Shown: positions 30,901-39,451 of the stretch, one piece after another
How positions within the stretch are numbered: the stretch's first letter is position 1
Layout: each line of letters starts with the position of its first letter
NCBI GenBank assembly: GCA_017427265.1
Contig: JAFRTG010000033.1
Span: 124,001 to 188,000, forward strand
Direction of reading: 5' to 3'
DNA: 64,000 bases
DNA from: Oscillospiraceae bacterium
GTDB taxonomy: Bacteria; Bacillota; Clostridia; Oscillospirales; Ruminococcaceae
Position numbers and translations under genes: made by a program
The notes under the pieces: generated by a model
Database searches by the model: none
Told to the model about the DNA's origin: nothing
What the model saw: the letters and a program-made list of their open reading frames with translations, nothing else

Positions 30901-32286
30901 TCCGCGGATCTTGACCGCGCCGATTTCCGTCAGGCGGTCGTGCTGCGGCGAAAGGCCGGTCGTCTCGACGTCAAAGACAATGACCTCATCCTGCGGTGTG
31001 CGCGGATCGGGCTGGTCAATGACCGACTGGGCTTCCAGATCGTTGACGACGTAGGCCTCGCAGCCGTAAATGACGCGGAAATCCTTCCATTTGGCGGTCG
31101 CGTTCATCGCTTCCGGGAAGGCCTGCACCACGCCGTGATCGGTGATGGCAATGGCGCGGTGTCCCCATTCATGGGCGCGTGTCACCAGTGCCTCCGCAGA
31201 GGTGACCGCATCCATGGCGGACATGTTGGTATGCAGATGCAGCTCCACGCGCTTGACCGGCGCATCATCGGTGCGGCGGTCGGGGGTGTAGCTGTTGATC
31301 GCGGTCGGCTTGATGACAATGTCGCGGTCGTAATCGTCGTAGGCGACAGAGCCGAAAATCAGCAGAGATGCGCCTTTTTTGCATTTGTCAACCGGGAAGT
31401 CGGCGAGCTTCTGCTCATCGAGGAACATCTTGACCAGCAGGCTTCCGGTATAATCCGTAACAGGGAAGGTCAGCAAAGTCTTGCCGTTTTTGAGCGTCCG
31501 GGATTCGGGCTTTGCAAAGACTTCGCAGGCAATCGCAAATTTTTTCGCCTGACCGCCCATGCCGCCGCCGATCTGTCGGACGACGGAATCAATCGAGACC
31601 GGCTTTTCCTTAATCACGCGGCCGTAGAGCACATTCAGGGTTTCCTTGTCGGGGCGGTCCGGCTGAACCGGCTGTACATCCGGCGTCAGGGACGAAAGCG
31701 CAGAGAACACAGGCTGCTCCGGCGCCTGCTGCTGCGGCTCCGGCGGGAGCATCCGGTCGGCAGGGAGTGCGGCAAGAACATCTGACTGCATCTGTGCCTG
31801 CTCCTCCTCGCTGACATGCAGATGCTCGCCTGCAAACTGCACCGTCAGCGGGACGGAAAACATCGTATGCACGGCGCGGGCGAGCTCCTCGCGGAAATGC
31901 GTGCTTTCCAGAATGTCCGCGCCGCCGTGCTGCAGGCCGATTTCCAGCGTGTTCTCATGCAGCGAAAGCGCCGCATCTTCAAGAAAACCGTTTATCATCG
32001 GAATTTCGCGGCGCAGCGTCAGAAACAGCTCCGGAAGCACCTCGACGGAAAAGCTCTCCGCCGGATAGCGGCACAAAATGCGGAAGCTCTGCACCTGCAG
32101 ACGGTCTGCAAGCGCTGCTTCGGTCTCCGAAAGTGCAGCGAACGGAACCGGCTTCTTGTATTCAGTTTCAAAGAACAGCTTGTTTCTGCTGCGATTGGAA
32201 AGAACGCGCCGGATGGTTCCTTCCAGCACGTTCTCCGGCAGTTTTGCACCGTATTCACGCAGAAATTCACGCAGTGTCTGCGCCAT
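27913..32286 (-). CDS. polC: DNA polymerase III alpha subunit, PolC type
   Basis: The replicative polymerase of low-GC Gram-positives. The 1457-residue protein has an N-terminal domain (1-200), an OB fold (~220-335), a PHP domain (ELHLHTNMSAMD at ~348, AITDHGV at ~380) and a DEDDh proofreading exonuclease inserted in it from ~435 (VIVFDVETTGLSPQHD). The polymerase core follows, with a zinc-binding CPKCKHTEF and CPECGTDM pair, GSRGSVGSSFVASMAGI, PDIDQNFSSEYQ and the helix-hairpin-helix C-terminus (FAAIDGIGEKAADKLYE). GAAAGGAATG lies upstream of the ATG. It ends the pyrH operon. Confidence 0.98.
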   Translation of the reverse strand: MAQTLREFLREYGAKLPENVLEGTIRRVLSNRSRNKLFFETEYKKPVPFAALSETEAALADRLQVQSFRILCRYPAESFSVEVLPELFLTLRREIPMINGFLEDAALSLHENTLEIGLQHGGADILESTHFREELARAVHTMFSVPLTVQFAGEHLHVSEEEQAQMQSDVLAALPADRMLPPEPQQQAPEQPVFSALSSLTPDVQPVQPDRPDKETLNVLYGRVIKEKPVSIDSVVRQIGGGMGGQAKKFAIACEVFAKPESRTLKNGKTLLTFPVTDYTGSLLVKMFLDEQKLADFPVDKCKKGASLLIFGSVAYDDYDRDIVIKPTAINSYTPDRRTDDAPVKRVELHLHTNMSAMDAVTSAEALVTRAHEWGHRAIAITDHGVVQAFPEAMNATAKWKDFRVIYGCEAYVVNDLEAQSVIDQPDPRTPQDEVIVFDVETTGLSPQHDRLTEIGAVKIRGMRIIDSFDIFVNPEREIPQNIQELTHITQDMVADAPKEREAVEQFFAFCGENPVLIAHNASFDTSFIRSVFSRHQNARPFVTLDTVLMSRAMLPELGRHKLDTIAKHLKLGKFEHHRAADDALMLAKIYLTLMERLTKEKSIQTLGDLNIVLPAIDPKKLKSYHQIILAKNQTGIKNLYRLVSYSQLDYFYKKPLIPKSLLLKHHEGLLYGSACEAGELFSAIVDGKPDAELDKLAKFYDYLEIQPIANNAFMVRSDRYPAQTEEDLRNYNRKVLEIGDRLGIPVVATCDVHFMDEKDGIYRQILQSGNGFEDTGNQAPLYLRTTDEMLEEFDYLGADRAYEVVVTNTNLIADKIDRCHAIPKGTFTPSIPGAEEDLIRITTEKAKSIYGDPLPELVEKRLNRELGSICKHGFSVLYMIAQKLVANSEKHGYLVGSRGSVGSSFVASMAGISEVNPLVPHYACPKCKHTEFITDGSVGSGFDLPPKKCPECGTDMKRDGHDIPFETFLGFDGDKAPDIDQNFSSEYQSESHRYTEELFGRANVFKAGTISGVQDKIAYGYVKHYLDDCGITVNNSEVNRLVAGCVGVKKTTGQHPGGMVVVPEDFDIFDFTPVQQPGDPDETDDSGMIITTHFDFHKLHDTILKLDELGHVVPTLYKHLEDLTGMKIADVPTTDPKVFQMCTDCSVLGVTEQDIFCPTGSLGIPEMGTNFTIGMLLDAKPKLFSDFLQISGLSHGTDVWLGNAKDLIADGTCTISDVIGTRDSIMTYLLYHNVEPKQAFQIMEDTRKGKAPKTFTDERIQMLKDHDVPDWYIESCLKIKYMFPKAHAAAYVTAAIKLGWFKLYKPLEYYATYFSVRGGDFDAALAVQGIDAVRNKIQELNTKGKERTKKEGDLRDILLIVNEMMSRGYSFLPVDLKRSHSRDYLIEDGRLRIPFAAIDGIGEKAADKLYETAQHGDYISVDEFQQLSGASKATIDALDALGALGNLPKSNQLSLF

Positions 32287-32349
32287 GCGCGTTCATTCCT
32301 TTCGGTATAGTCTGGCACCTCAGATCAGAGGCGAACTGTTCAGGGATGC

Positions 32350-33387
32350 TTACAGCTTTTCGATCTCTGCGAGCAGAGCCGGGACGATCTCCGATTCCGG
32401 CACCTTGCGCAGAATCTGCTCGCCCTTGAACAGCACGGCACAGCCGTCGCCGCCTGCAATGCCGATGTCAGCCTCTCTGGCCTCGCCGGGGCCGTTGACG
32501 ACGCAGCCCATCACTGCGACCTTGATGTTCTTCTCGCAGCCGCGCAGCGCTGCTTCAACCGCATTGGCAGCAGAAATCAGGTCAATGCGCGTTCTGCCGC
32601 AGGTCGGGCAGGAGACCAGCTGCACGCCGCCGCGCTTGCCGATCGCTTTCAGGATGTCCTGTGCGGCTGCAATCTCCTCAACCGGATCGGCTGTCAGGGA
32701 TACGCGGATCGTTTCGCCGATGCCGTCGCAGAGCAGCGAGCCGATGCCTGCGGCCGATTTAATCAGACCCATGCGTGCGGTTCCGGCTTCGGTGACGCCG
32801 AGATGCAGCGGGTAATCGCAGGATTCCGCGGCGAGCCGGTAGCAGGCGATCATGTTCTGCACATCCGAGGACTTGATCGAGATGACGATATCACGGAAGT
32901 CATACTGCTCCAGCAGCTTTGCGTGGTTCAGTGCGCTCTCGACCATTGCCTGCGGGGTCGGGCCGCCGTATTTTGCAAGCAGCTCCTTTTCCACGGAGCC
33001 CGAATTGACGCCGATGCGGATCGGGATGTTCTTTTCGCGGCATTTATCCGCAACGGCCTTGACGCGGTCGGCTGCGCCGATGTTGCCGGGGTTGATGCGG
33101 ATTTTGTCGATGCCGGCATCCGCTGCGGCGAGTGCCAGCTTATAATCAAAATGGATATCTGCGACCAGCGGAATCGAAACCGCTTCCTTAATGGCAGGAA
33201 TCAGCGCAACTGCGTCCATATTCGGAATCGCGGCGCGCAGAATCTCGCAGCCGGCAGCCTCAAGCCTTTTTGCCTGTGCGACGGAGCCTGCAATGTCATC
33301 CGAGCGCGTGTTCAGCATGGACTGGATATAGATATGCTTGCCGTCAAGCGTACATGTGCCGACCTTGACCGGATGCAGATTTCTCAT
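32350..33387 (-). CDS. ispG: 4-hydroxy-3-methylbut-2-en-1-yl diphosphate synthase
   Basis: Iron-sulfur enzyme of the MEP isoprenoid pathway. The ~345-residue short bacterial form has VKVGTCTLDGKHIYIQSMLNT, PLVADIHFDYKLAL, KIRINPGNIG, IGVNSGSVEKELL and GVTEAGT. The [4Fe-4S] ligands are in SCPTCGR and VAVMGCVVNGPGEA. Start 33387 (MRNLHPVK) is chosen because AAAGGA is 9 bases away and the ATG overlaps the upstream stop (ATGA); an ATG three codons earlier abuts the ribosome binding site. It works in the same pathway as dxr in this operon. Confidence 0.95.
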   Translation of the reverse strand: MRNLHPVKVGTCTLDGKHIYIQSMLNTRSDDIAGSVAQAKRLEAAGCEILRAAIPNMDAVALIPAIKEAVSIPLVADIHFDYKLALAAADAGIDKIRINPGNIGAADRVKAVADKCREKNIPIRIGVNSGSVEKELLAKYGGPTPQAMVESALNHAKLLEQYDFRDIVISIKSSDVQNMIACYRLAAESCDYPLHLGVTEAGTARMGLIKSAAGIGSLLCDGIGETIRVSLTADPVEEIAAAQDILKAIGKRGGVQLVSCPTCGRTRIDLISAANAVEAALRGCEKNIKVAVMGCVVNGPGEAREADIGIAGGDGCAVLFKGEQILRKVPESEIVPALLAEIEKL

Positions 33388-33887
33388 CTTGACCATTCCT
33401 TTCCGTTCAGTTGAATATTCGTGTGGCGGCCGTACCGGAACACCGTGACAGAGACCGGATTCGGCACCTTTTTATTGCAGAGTACCCGGTATTTGCCGTC
33501 CGGCAGATAGCAGATTGCTGCCTCACCGAGCGTGCCGGATTCAATATGATGCACCGGAATGGTCATCATTGTGGCAGTTTCGTCCGGAAGCGGACGCAGA
33601 TGCAGTGCGATGATCGCAAGCAGAACCAGCACCAGCGTACTGCCGAACGCAAAGCAGAGCGCAAAATTCCGCATCACAATGGCGATAATCAGCAGAACCG
33701 TGAAGATTCCGAAGCCCTCCAGCAGGACAATGCGGTTTCCGCGGAATTCGCCGCGCTTTTTTGCCACCAGCTCCGGTGCGGCAGGCTCCTCCGCCGGAAA
33801 TTCGGCCGCTGCGATCAGGGCTTCGTCGTCCGCTGTCAGATTGCCGGTGATTTTTTTTGCGAGCGGTGTTTTCAGTATTGATTTCAT
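33384..33887 (-). CDS. Two-helix membrane protein with YLPDG module
   Basis: A 167-residue protein: a charged N-terminal region, then one long hydrophobic region around residues 65-105 (two transmembrane helices, LLEGFGIFTVLLIIAIVM and a second Leu/Ala-rich one). A C-terminal domain contains CYLPDGKYRVL. No family was recognised. The ATG at 33887 follows GGAGG by 6 bases. Its stop overlaps ispG (ATGA). The C-terminal YLPDG(K/R)Y segment resembles one in the next upstream gene, suggesting the two are related. It occupies the slot between rseP and ispG, where this operon usually has no gene. Confidence 0.75.
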   Translation of the reverse strand: MKSILKTPLAKKITGNLTADDEALIAAAEFPAEEPAAPELVAKKRGEFRGNRIVLLEGFGIFTVLLIIAIVMRNFALCFAFGSTLVLVLLAIIALHLRPLPDETATMMTIPVHHIESGTLGEAAICYLPDGKYRVLCNKKVPNPVSVTVFRYGRHTNIQLNGKEWSR

Positions 33888-33933
33888 ATGCATCCTCCGC
33901 TTTTCACTGCAGCCGGAGTGCGGTGCAGCGCGT

Positions 33934-34683
33934 TTATCGGTACAGAATGGTGCGCCGGGCGATGTCAGGGTTGTCCGCTGCATCGGTATACCAGAGATAG
34001 AATCCGTTATTTTTGACAATGATGATGTTTTCTGCATAGGTGTCCTCACGCTTGACGGGCAGCACATACCGGCCGTCCGGCAGATAAAACACCACATAAT
34101 GCTTTGCGAGGGGCTGGTGAAAATATGTGAGGCCGCGGCGCGAATGGCTTTCAACCGTATAGTGCCGGTAAACCGGGATAATCGTATAAACGGCATCTCT
34201 GCTGAGCTTTTTGGCAAAAATCGGATAGAGAAAATGCAGCATAAAAGCACAGATTGCCAGAATGGTCAGCCCGGCTGCCAGACGGAGTACGGTGCAGAGG
34301 GCATCCTCCTCCAGATCCTCTGCGAGCAGCAGCGTATGATAGAACGGCAGCAAAAGACAGAGGAACAGCAGAATTGCGACGAACAGGGAACTGTAATTCG
34401 GCTGAATATCTGAAACACGGCGCGTGACATTCGGTGTGACAGGACCCCAGATCGCATAATCTGCCTGCTCCGTCATAATCCTGTCTTCTTCCGTGACGCG
34501 GTGTTCCAGCCAGAAGAGGCCGCAGAGCCCGCCGATACACAAAAACAGCAGGAGCAGCAGGAACAGCGGCGACTGTACAGAAGCGGCATCTGACAGCAGA
34601 ATTGCTGCGCTGCAGATGCCGGTCAGTACAATGCCCGGCCATGGCTTTCCGCCGAACGGGCAGTACAATCTCAGTATTTTCAT
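33934..34683 (-). CDS. Four-helix membrane protein with YLPDG module
   Basis: A 249-residue membrane protein. Hydrophobic segments lie near residues 17-32, 38-58, 98-118 and 133-155. A C-terminal soluble domain carries FYLPDGRYVLPVKREDT, matching the module of the neighbouring gene. A degenerate GG-x-PWPG and acidic/basic linkers are the only other features. No named family. The ATG overlaps the rseP stop (ATGA), so it is translationally coupled to that protease. Function unknown; an envelope role is inferred from topology and context only. Confidence 0.75.
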   Translation of the reverse strand: MKILRLYCPFGGKPWPGIVLTGICSAAILLSDAASVQSPLFLLLLLFLCIGGLCGLFWLEHRVTEEDRIMTEQADYAIWGPVTPNVTRRVSDIQPNYSSLFVAILLFLCLLLPFYHTLLLAEDLEEDALCTVLRLAAGLTILAICAFMLHFLYPIFAKKLSRDAVYTIIPVYRHYTVESHSRRGLTYFHQPLAKHYVVFYLPDGRYVLPVKREDTYAENIIIVKNNGFYLWYTDAADNPDIARRTILYR

Positions 34684-35729
34684 CGCTGGAATATCTTCAG
34701 AATATCCTGGAAGGTGACTGCAATCATCAGCAGCATCAGCACGGCGAGGCCGACGAAGTGGATTGTGCCCTCTATGCGTGCCGGAATCTGCTTGCGGCGG
34801 ATGGCCTCAATAATCAGAAAGACCAGTCTGCCGCCGTCGAGTGCCGGGAACGGAATCAGATTGAAAATGCCGACATTGATCGTGATGAACGACATCAGGT
34901 CAAAGAGCGTCAGCGCCTTTTCGCGGAGCGTCTCGCTCTGTGCAACGAATTCCGTTGTGGTGTCGATGATGCCGACAACACCGGACAGATCGTGGAAGCC
35001 GTATTTTCCGCGGATCAGATCCAGCAGCGAAATCCAGATCAGCCGTGCGGTTGAGACAAAGGTCTTGCAGGTATAGGGCATGATGGTCGTGAAGCTCTTT
35101 TTCTCGCCCTGTACATAGAAATCCAGCAGGCCGTTCGTTTTCGTATCAAGGAATTTGACATCTTCCAGCGTGACGCGCTGACCGTTTCGCTCGACAACAA
35201 CCGTGAAGGTGTCACAGGTATCGTTTTTCAGCGCATAGGAAATATCGGTTGCAGTGAAAATGGTCAGACCGTTGATTTCTACGAAGCGGTCGCCCGGCTG
35301 CAGCCACTGGGATGAGGTTGAAATATCGTTGCCGTCCTTGTCGGTGTGGAATTCTGCAACTCTGGTCGTGTAGACAGCTGTATCCAGACAAATCACAAGG
35401 ATAATCAGGAAAAAGCCGAGAATCAGATTCATGACAGCGCCTGCAACGGTGACAAGCATCCGCTTCCAGACCGCCTGATTGCGGAATGCTCTGGGATCCT
35501 TGCTGCTTTCGTCCTCGCCCTCCATTGCGCAGTAGCCGCCGATCGGCAGTGCGCGGAGCGAATACTTTGTTTCGCCTTTCTTTTTGGAGATTATCGCAGG
35601 ACCCATGCCGATGGAGAATTCCAGCACACGGATGCCGCTCTTTTTGGCGACGAAGAAATGTCCGGCTTCATGAATCATGATGATGACGCCGAAGCAGAGA
35701 ATTGCTATGATGACGGTCAGAATATTCAT
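34680..35729 (-). CDS. rseP: RIP metalloprotease RseP/RasP (site-2 protease)
   Basis: An intramembrane zinc protease that cleaves anti-sigma factors and leftover signal peptides. The 349-residue protein has the HEAGHFF zinc motif in its first helix (residues 20-26) and an internal PDZ domain (GDRFVEINGLTIFTATDISYAL). The second metal-ligand region near the C-terminus reads NLIPFPALDGGRLVFL. AAAGGAC precedes the ATG. Its place after cdsA and dxr is the conserved order, here interrupted by a CPBP protease gene. Confidence 0.95.
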   Translation of the reverse strand: MNILTVIIAILCFGVIIMIHEAGHFFVAKKSGIRVLEFSIGMGPAIISKKKGETKYSLRALPIGGYCAMEGEDESSKDPRAFRNQAVWKRMLVTVAGAVMNLILGFFLIILVICLDTAVYTTRVAEFHTDKDGNDISTSSQWLQPGDRFVEINGLTIFTATDISYALKNDTCDTFTVVVERNGQRVTLEDVKFLDTKTNGLLDFYVQGEKKSFTTIMPYTCKTFVSTARLIWISLLDLIRGKYGFHDLSGVVGIIDTTTEFVAQSETLREKALTLFDLMSFITINVGIFNLIPFPALDGGRLVFLIIEAIRRKQIPARIEGTIHFVGLAVLMLLMIAVTFQDILKIFQR

Positions 35730-35841
35730 ATTGAAAAAAGTCCTTTCGTTTCATTTGCGGCAGAAGCCGATTCTATCATACACGCAAATGATGTCGGAAC
35801 GCGGAGCGTCCTGTGAAAATTACGTAAAAACGCACGCAGCA

Positions 35842-36516
35842 TCACAAAAAGAAGATCAGCAGGATTCCGACGGAATTGATGGCGAGATTTGCGCAGCCGT
35901 GAACGAGCCAGCTGGCCTTGACGCTTTCATAGCGGTCACAGATCCACTGCAGGAACAGCGCCGCGCCGAACAGCAGCGCGATGCATAACAGCAGCATCGG
36001 GAGACTGAGCCAGCTGTCCACAATGCCGAGGTGATAGACCGCAAATGCAAGCGCGCTGACTGCGGCCCCCGCCTTTTTGAGTCCTGCGCGGCGGAAGCTC
36101 TCTGTCAGAAAGCCGCGGAAAAAGGCTTCCTCCAAAAAGGAGTTGCACAGCGCGATATACGCGAACACGAACAGACAGTTCTGTTTCGTCAGCTGTTCCT
36201 TTTCCATGAGCCCCTGCCGGATTGCAGGCAGGTCAAGCTGATTGCGCAGCAGATAAAATCCGAGCAGCACGGCCGGAATCACTGCGATCATAAACGCGAT
36301 CAGCGCTGCGGGATGCTTCATCGTCTGAAAGCGGATGCCCTCTTTGATGCCGACGCCGTTCAGCCTGAGTCCGGTGCCGGTCAGCACCAGAATCAGCAGG
36401 AGCTTGACGGCACTTTTGACGGCGTAGGGCGGTGAGAGCAGCTGCTCTGTCAGGATCATGCCCGCGAGAAATATGACGGCTGCAGCGAGCGGAACAGCAA
36501 GCTGCTTTGCTTTCAT
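35842..36516 (-). CDS. CPBP-family intramembrane metalloprotease
   Basis: A 224-residue polytopic membrane protein related to CAAX prenyl proteases and bacteriocin-processing enzymes. The catalytic motif EEAFFRGFL (EExxxR) is present at about residues 130-138, with the later histidine motifs AVYHLG and WLVHGCANLAIN. Its ATG overlaps the dxr stop (ATGA), so it is coupled to dxr. Substrate unknown. Its insertion between dxr and rseP, itself an intramembrane protease, is unusual but the operon flow is kept. Confidence 0.9.
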   Translation of the reverse strand: MKAKQLAVPLAAAVIFLAGMILTEQLLSPPYAVKSAVKLLLILVLTGTGLRLNGVGIKEGIRFQTMKHPAALIAFMIAVIPAVLLGFYLLRNQLDLPAIRQGLMEKEQLTKQNCLFVFAYIALCNSFLEEAFFRGFLTESFRRAGLKKAGAAVSALAFAVYHLGIVDSWLSLPMLLLCIALLFGAALFLQWICDRYESVKASWLVHGCANLAINSVGILLIFFL

Positions 36517-37661
36517 GATGCGATCTGTTCTGCGACAAATGCGCGTGCAGCCCGGTCGGCAGCGACAACATCCTCATAGCAGGTGAGCGGTGCAGACGGA
36601 ATCTTTTCAATGGATTCCGTGACAAGCTCGCCGATGCGCAGAAACGGGATTTTCCGCGCGAGGAAGGCCGCGACGGCTGCTTCATTTGCGCCGTTTGCGA
36701 TGCAGGGCGCACTGCCGCCCATCTCGCTTGCGCGGATGCAGGCGGTCAGACAGTCGAAGGTTTCGTAATCGGGCTTTGCGAAGGTCAGTGTGCCGTAATC
36801 GGTGAGCGACAGCGGCTTGGTCGGGCAGGGGAGCCGCTCCGGATAGAGCAGCGCGTACTGAATCGGAATTTTCATATCCGGGACGCCCATCTGTCCGATC
36901 ATCGAGTCGTCCTGATAGACGACGGCGGAATGCAGCACGCTCTGGCGGTGCACGACAATCTCGATCTGATCGGGGGCAAGGTCAAAGAGCCAGCGGGCTT
37001 CGATGAATTCCAGTCCCTTGTTCATCAGGGTCGCAGAGTCAATCGTGATTTTGCTGCCCATGCTCCAGTTCGGATGCTTCAGCGCCTGCTCGACGGTCGT
37101 GTTCTGCAGTTCGGCCTTGGTCTTGCCGAAGAACGGGCCGCCGGATGCGGTCAGGATGATCTTTTTCAGCTGCTCCCGTCGATTGCCTTGTAAACACTGG
37201 AAAATTGCGGAATGCTCGCTGTCGATCGGGTAAATCGGCAGACCGCGCTCCGCCGCTGCGGACATCACGAGTGCACCGCCTGCGACCAGCGTTTCCTTGT
37301 TGGCCAGCGCAATCGGCTTGCCGGCTTTGATTGCGGTCAGCGTCGGGAGCAGACCGACCATTCCGACCACGGAATTGAGCAGAGTTTCTGTTGTCTGATG
37401 CTGTGCAATTTCACACAAACCGTCCATTCCTGCCAAAAGGCGGCAGCCAAGACCGGCTGCCGCTTCTTTGAGTGCGGAATATCTGGATTCGTCTGCGATG
37501 CACAACAGCTCCGGGCGCAGTTCACGCGCCTGCTGCACCAGCGCATCGACTTTGGTATTGGCAGCGAGTGCGGTCACACGGATGCCGTGCATCTGCGCAA
37601 CCTCGATCGCCTGTGTGCCGATACTGCCGGTCGATCCGAGTATTGCAACGCTGTTTGTCAT
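36513..37661 (-). CDS. dxr: 1-deoxy-D-xylulose-5-phosphate reductoisomerase
   Basis: Second MEP pathway step, NADPH-dependent. The 382-residue protein has the nucleotide-binding start ILGSTGSIGTQAIEV, NKETLVAGG, the metal and substrate site IDSEHSAIFQCLQG, LTASGGPF, the NWSMGSKITIDSATLMNKGLE block, and VHRQSVLHSAV. AAAAAGGAG precedes the ATG. It is encoded 16 bp after cdsA. Together with ispG and uppS it ties this operon to undecaprenyl carrier supply. Confidence 0.97.
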   Translation of the reverse strand: MTNSVAILGSTGSIGTQAIEVAQMHGIRVTALAANTKVDALVQQARELRPELLCIADESRYSALKEAAAGLGCRLLAGMDGLCEIAQHQTTETLLNSVVGMVGLLPTLTAIKAGKPIALANKETLVAGGALVMSAAAERGLPIYPIDSEHSAIFQCLQGNRREQLKKIILTASGGPFFGKTKAELQNTTVEQALKHPNWSMGSKITIDSATLMNKGLEFIEARWLFDLAPDQIEIVVHRQSVLHSAVVYQDDSMIGQMGVPDMKIPIQYALLYPERLPCPTKPLSLTDYGTLTFAKPDYETFDCLTACIRASEMGGSAPCIANGANEAAVAAFLARKIPFLRIGELVTESIEKIPSAPLTCYEDVVAADRAARAFVAEQIAS

Positions 37662-37676
37662 AGCGAACGCTCCTTT

Positions 37677-38528
37677 TTAAGCGAGTTCAAAGAAATTCGT
37701 TGCCTGCACGAATGCCGCGAAGAACGGCAGAACGAGCAGCACGCTGTCAAAGCGGTCAAATACACCGCCGTGTCCCGGCATGATATTGCCGAAATCCTTG
37801 ATGCCGAGCTGACGCTTGAGCGTCGAGGCGGCGAGGTCACCCAGCGTGCCGAGCACCGCGCAGACCATTGCCAGCATCACAACTGCGAACCAGTTGATAT
37901 TGACGGCGATGCCCTTCTTTGTCATGATGCCGAGATAGACGGCACAGAAAATGATGAAGAACGCGATGTTTGACACGATGCCGCCGACAAATCCGGCGAT
38001 CGTTTTCTTCGGGCTGATGGCCGGGCAGAGCTTCTGCTTGCCGAAGAAGGTACCGATGAAATAGGCACCGCTGTCAGCAATCCATGCGCCGCCGAGCGCG
38101 AGCACGAGATATGCAAGGCCGTGCTGCTCGTGCGCATTGTTGATTGTGACGGCGGACGCCATCGCAGGCGGAATCACGAACATGCCGGTCAGCGCACAGA
38201 AAACGGTCTTTTCCGGCATTTTCTTCTGGTGACGGACATAATCGAACAGGACGCAGATGACTGCGCAGATTGTCAGCATACCGCGGTATCTGGCAATCAT
38301 GCCGACCTGAATCATCGGGAGCATCAGTGCATAAATCATCATTGCGATGGTTGTGAGATGGTAGCGCAGCAGCTTGTTGACACGCAAATACTCGTAAATA
38401 ACCATGCCGGAAATCACACCGGCGGCAATCGGCAGCACGACGGTGTTGTGCAATAATAAGACAAGCAATGCAATCGCAACGCCGATTGCTGCGGTAATCA
38501 ATCGTGTGACCATAAATCCTTGCGGCAT
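37677..38528 (-). CDS. cdsA: Phosphatidate cytidylyltransferase
   Basis: Makes CDP-diacylglycerol, the branch point of phospholipid synthesis. The ~283-residue polytopic membrane protein has about eight hydrophobic helices. The C-terminal CDS signature is DSGAYFIGTFFGKQKLCPAISPKKTIAGFVGG, and SLKRQLGIKDFGNIMPGHGGVFDRFDSVL lies nearer the end. The ATG at 38528 is chosen because GGAGG lies 8 bases upstream; an ATG five codons earlier overlaps that site. A 169-bp gap separates it from uppS. Confidence 0.95.
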   Translation of the reverse strand: MPQGFMVTRLITAAIGVAIALLVLLLHNTVVLPIAAGVISGMVIYEYLRVNKLLRYHLTTIAMMIYALMLPMIQVGMIARYRGMLTICAVICVLFDYVRHQKKMPEKTVFCALTGMFVIPPAMASAVTINNAHEQHGLAYLVLALGGAWIADSGAYFIGTFFGKQKLCPAISPKKTIAGFVGGIVSNIAFFIIFCAVYLGIMTKKGIAVNINWFAVVMLAMVCAVLGTLGDLAASTLKRQLGIKDFGNIMPGHGGVFDRFDSVLLVLPFFAAFVQATNFFELA

Positions 38529-38697
38529 TCGCCGCGCCTCCATTCCATTTCATTACGCAGTGCAGAGCATTCCGGTTCCGGATTCTGCGATGCAGCAAAA
38601 CTGCGCACTGCGCTGCCAGGGAAACTGTGGCGGTCTTTTGCTGCGGCGGGATTGCTTCAGTATATGCTGCCGCAGCAGGAACCATGCCGGCAGAAGC

Positions 38698-39426
38698 TCA
38701 GAGTCCTCCGAATCTTCTGGTTCTTCTGGCGAATTCGACGATCGCCTTATCCAGCTCCTTGGCATCAAAATCCGGCCAGAGCGTATCGCAGAAATAGAAT
38801 TCCGCATAGGCGCACTGCCAGAGCAGGAAGTTGGAGAGACGCTGCTCTCCGCCCGGACGGATCATCAGATCGACATCCGGCATATCTTTTGTATAAAGAT
38901 TCTGCGAGATCATTTCCTCTGTGATATCTTCGGGCTGCAGCTTGCCCTCCTGTACGAGTTTGGCGAGCTTTCGGCAGGCACCGGTGATCTCGTGGCGGGA
39001 GCCGTAATTGGCGGCGATGCCCGCAGTCATTTTCTCGAAATCGTCGGTATCCTTCTGAATATCGAGGAACTGCTGACGCAGATCGGTCTCAAAGCCGTCC
39101 TCATCGCCGAGCAGCACGAACCGCGTGCGCAGATCGAAATGGTCATAGGCTTCCTTCAGATACTTGCGCATCAGATCCATAAGCGCGTGGACTTCATCGT
39201 CCGGGCGCTTCCAGTTCTCTGTGGAAAAAGCATAGAATGAGATATATTTGATGCCGATATCATTTGCATAGCGCAGCAGCTTGCGGAAGGCGAGTGCGCC
39301 CTGCACATGGCCGTAGGTGCGCGGCATTCCGCGCTTTTTTGCCCAACGGCCGTTGCCGTCCATGATGATTGCGATATGCTTGGGCATCATATCCGCCGGA
39401 ACAGGCGGTTCATGTTTTTTTGGCAT
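38698..39426 (-). CDS. uppS: Isoprenyl (undecaprenyl diphosphate) synthase
   Basis: Builds the C55 lipid carrier for peptidoglycan by adding isopentenyl units. The 242-residue cis-prenyltransferase has the catalytic IIMDGNGRWAKKRGMPR block with the key aspartate, the YISFYAFSTENWKRP motif, NYGSRHEI and the C-terminal DLMIRPGGEQRLSNFLLWQCAYAEFYF. AAGGAGTC precedes the ATG. It lies 25 bp after frr. Confidence 0.96.
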   Translation of the reverse strand: MPKKHEPPVPADMMPKHIAIIMDGNGRWAKKRGMPRTYGHVQGALAFRKLLRYANDIGIKYISFYAFSTENWKRPDDEVHALMDLMRKYLKEAYDHFDLRTRFVLLGDEDGFETDLRQQFLDIQKDTDDFEKMTAGIAANYGSRHEITGACRKLAKLVQEGKLQPEDITEEMISQNLYTKDMPDVDLMIRPGGEQRLSNFLLWQCAYAEFYFCDTLWPDFDAKELDKAIVEFARRTRRFGGL

Positions 39427-39451
39427 TGATTCAGACTCCTTTGTTGTTCGC

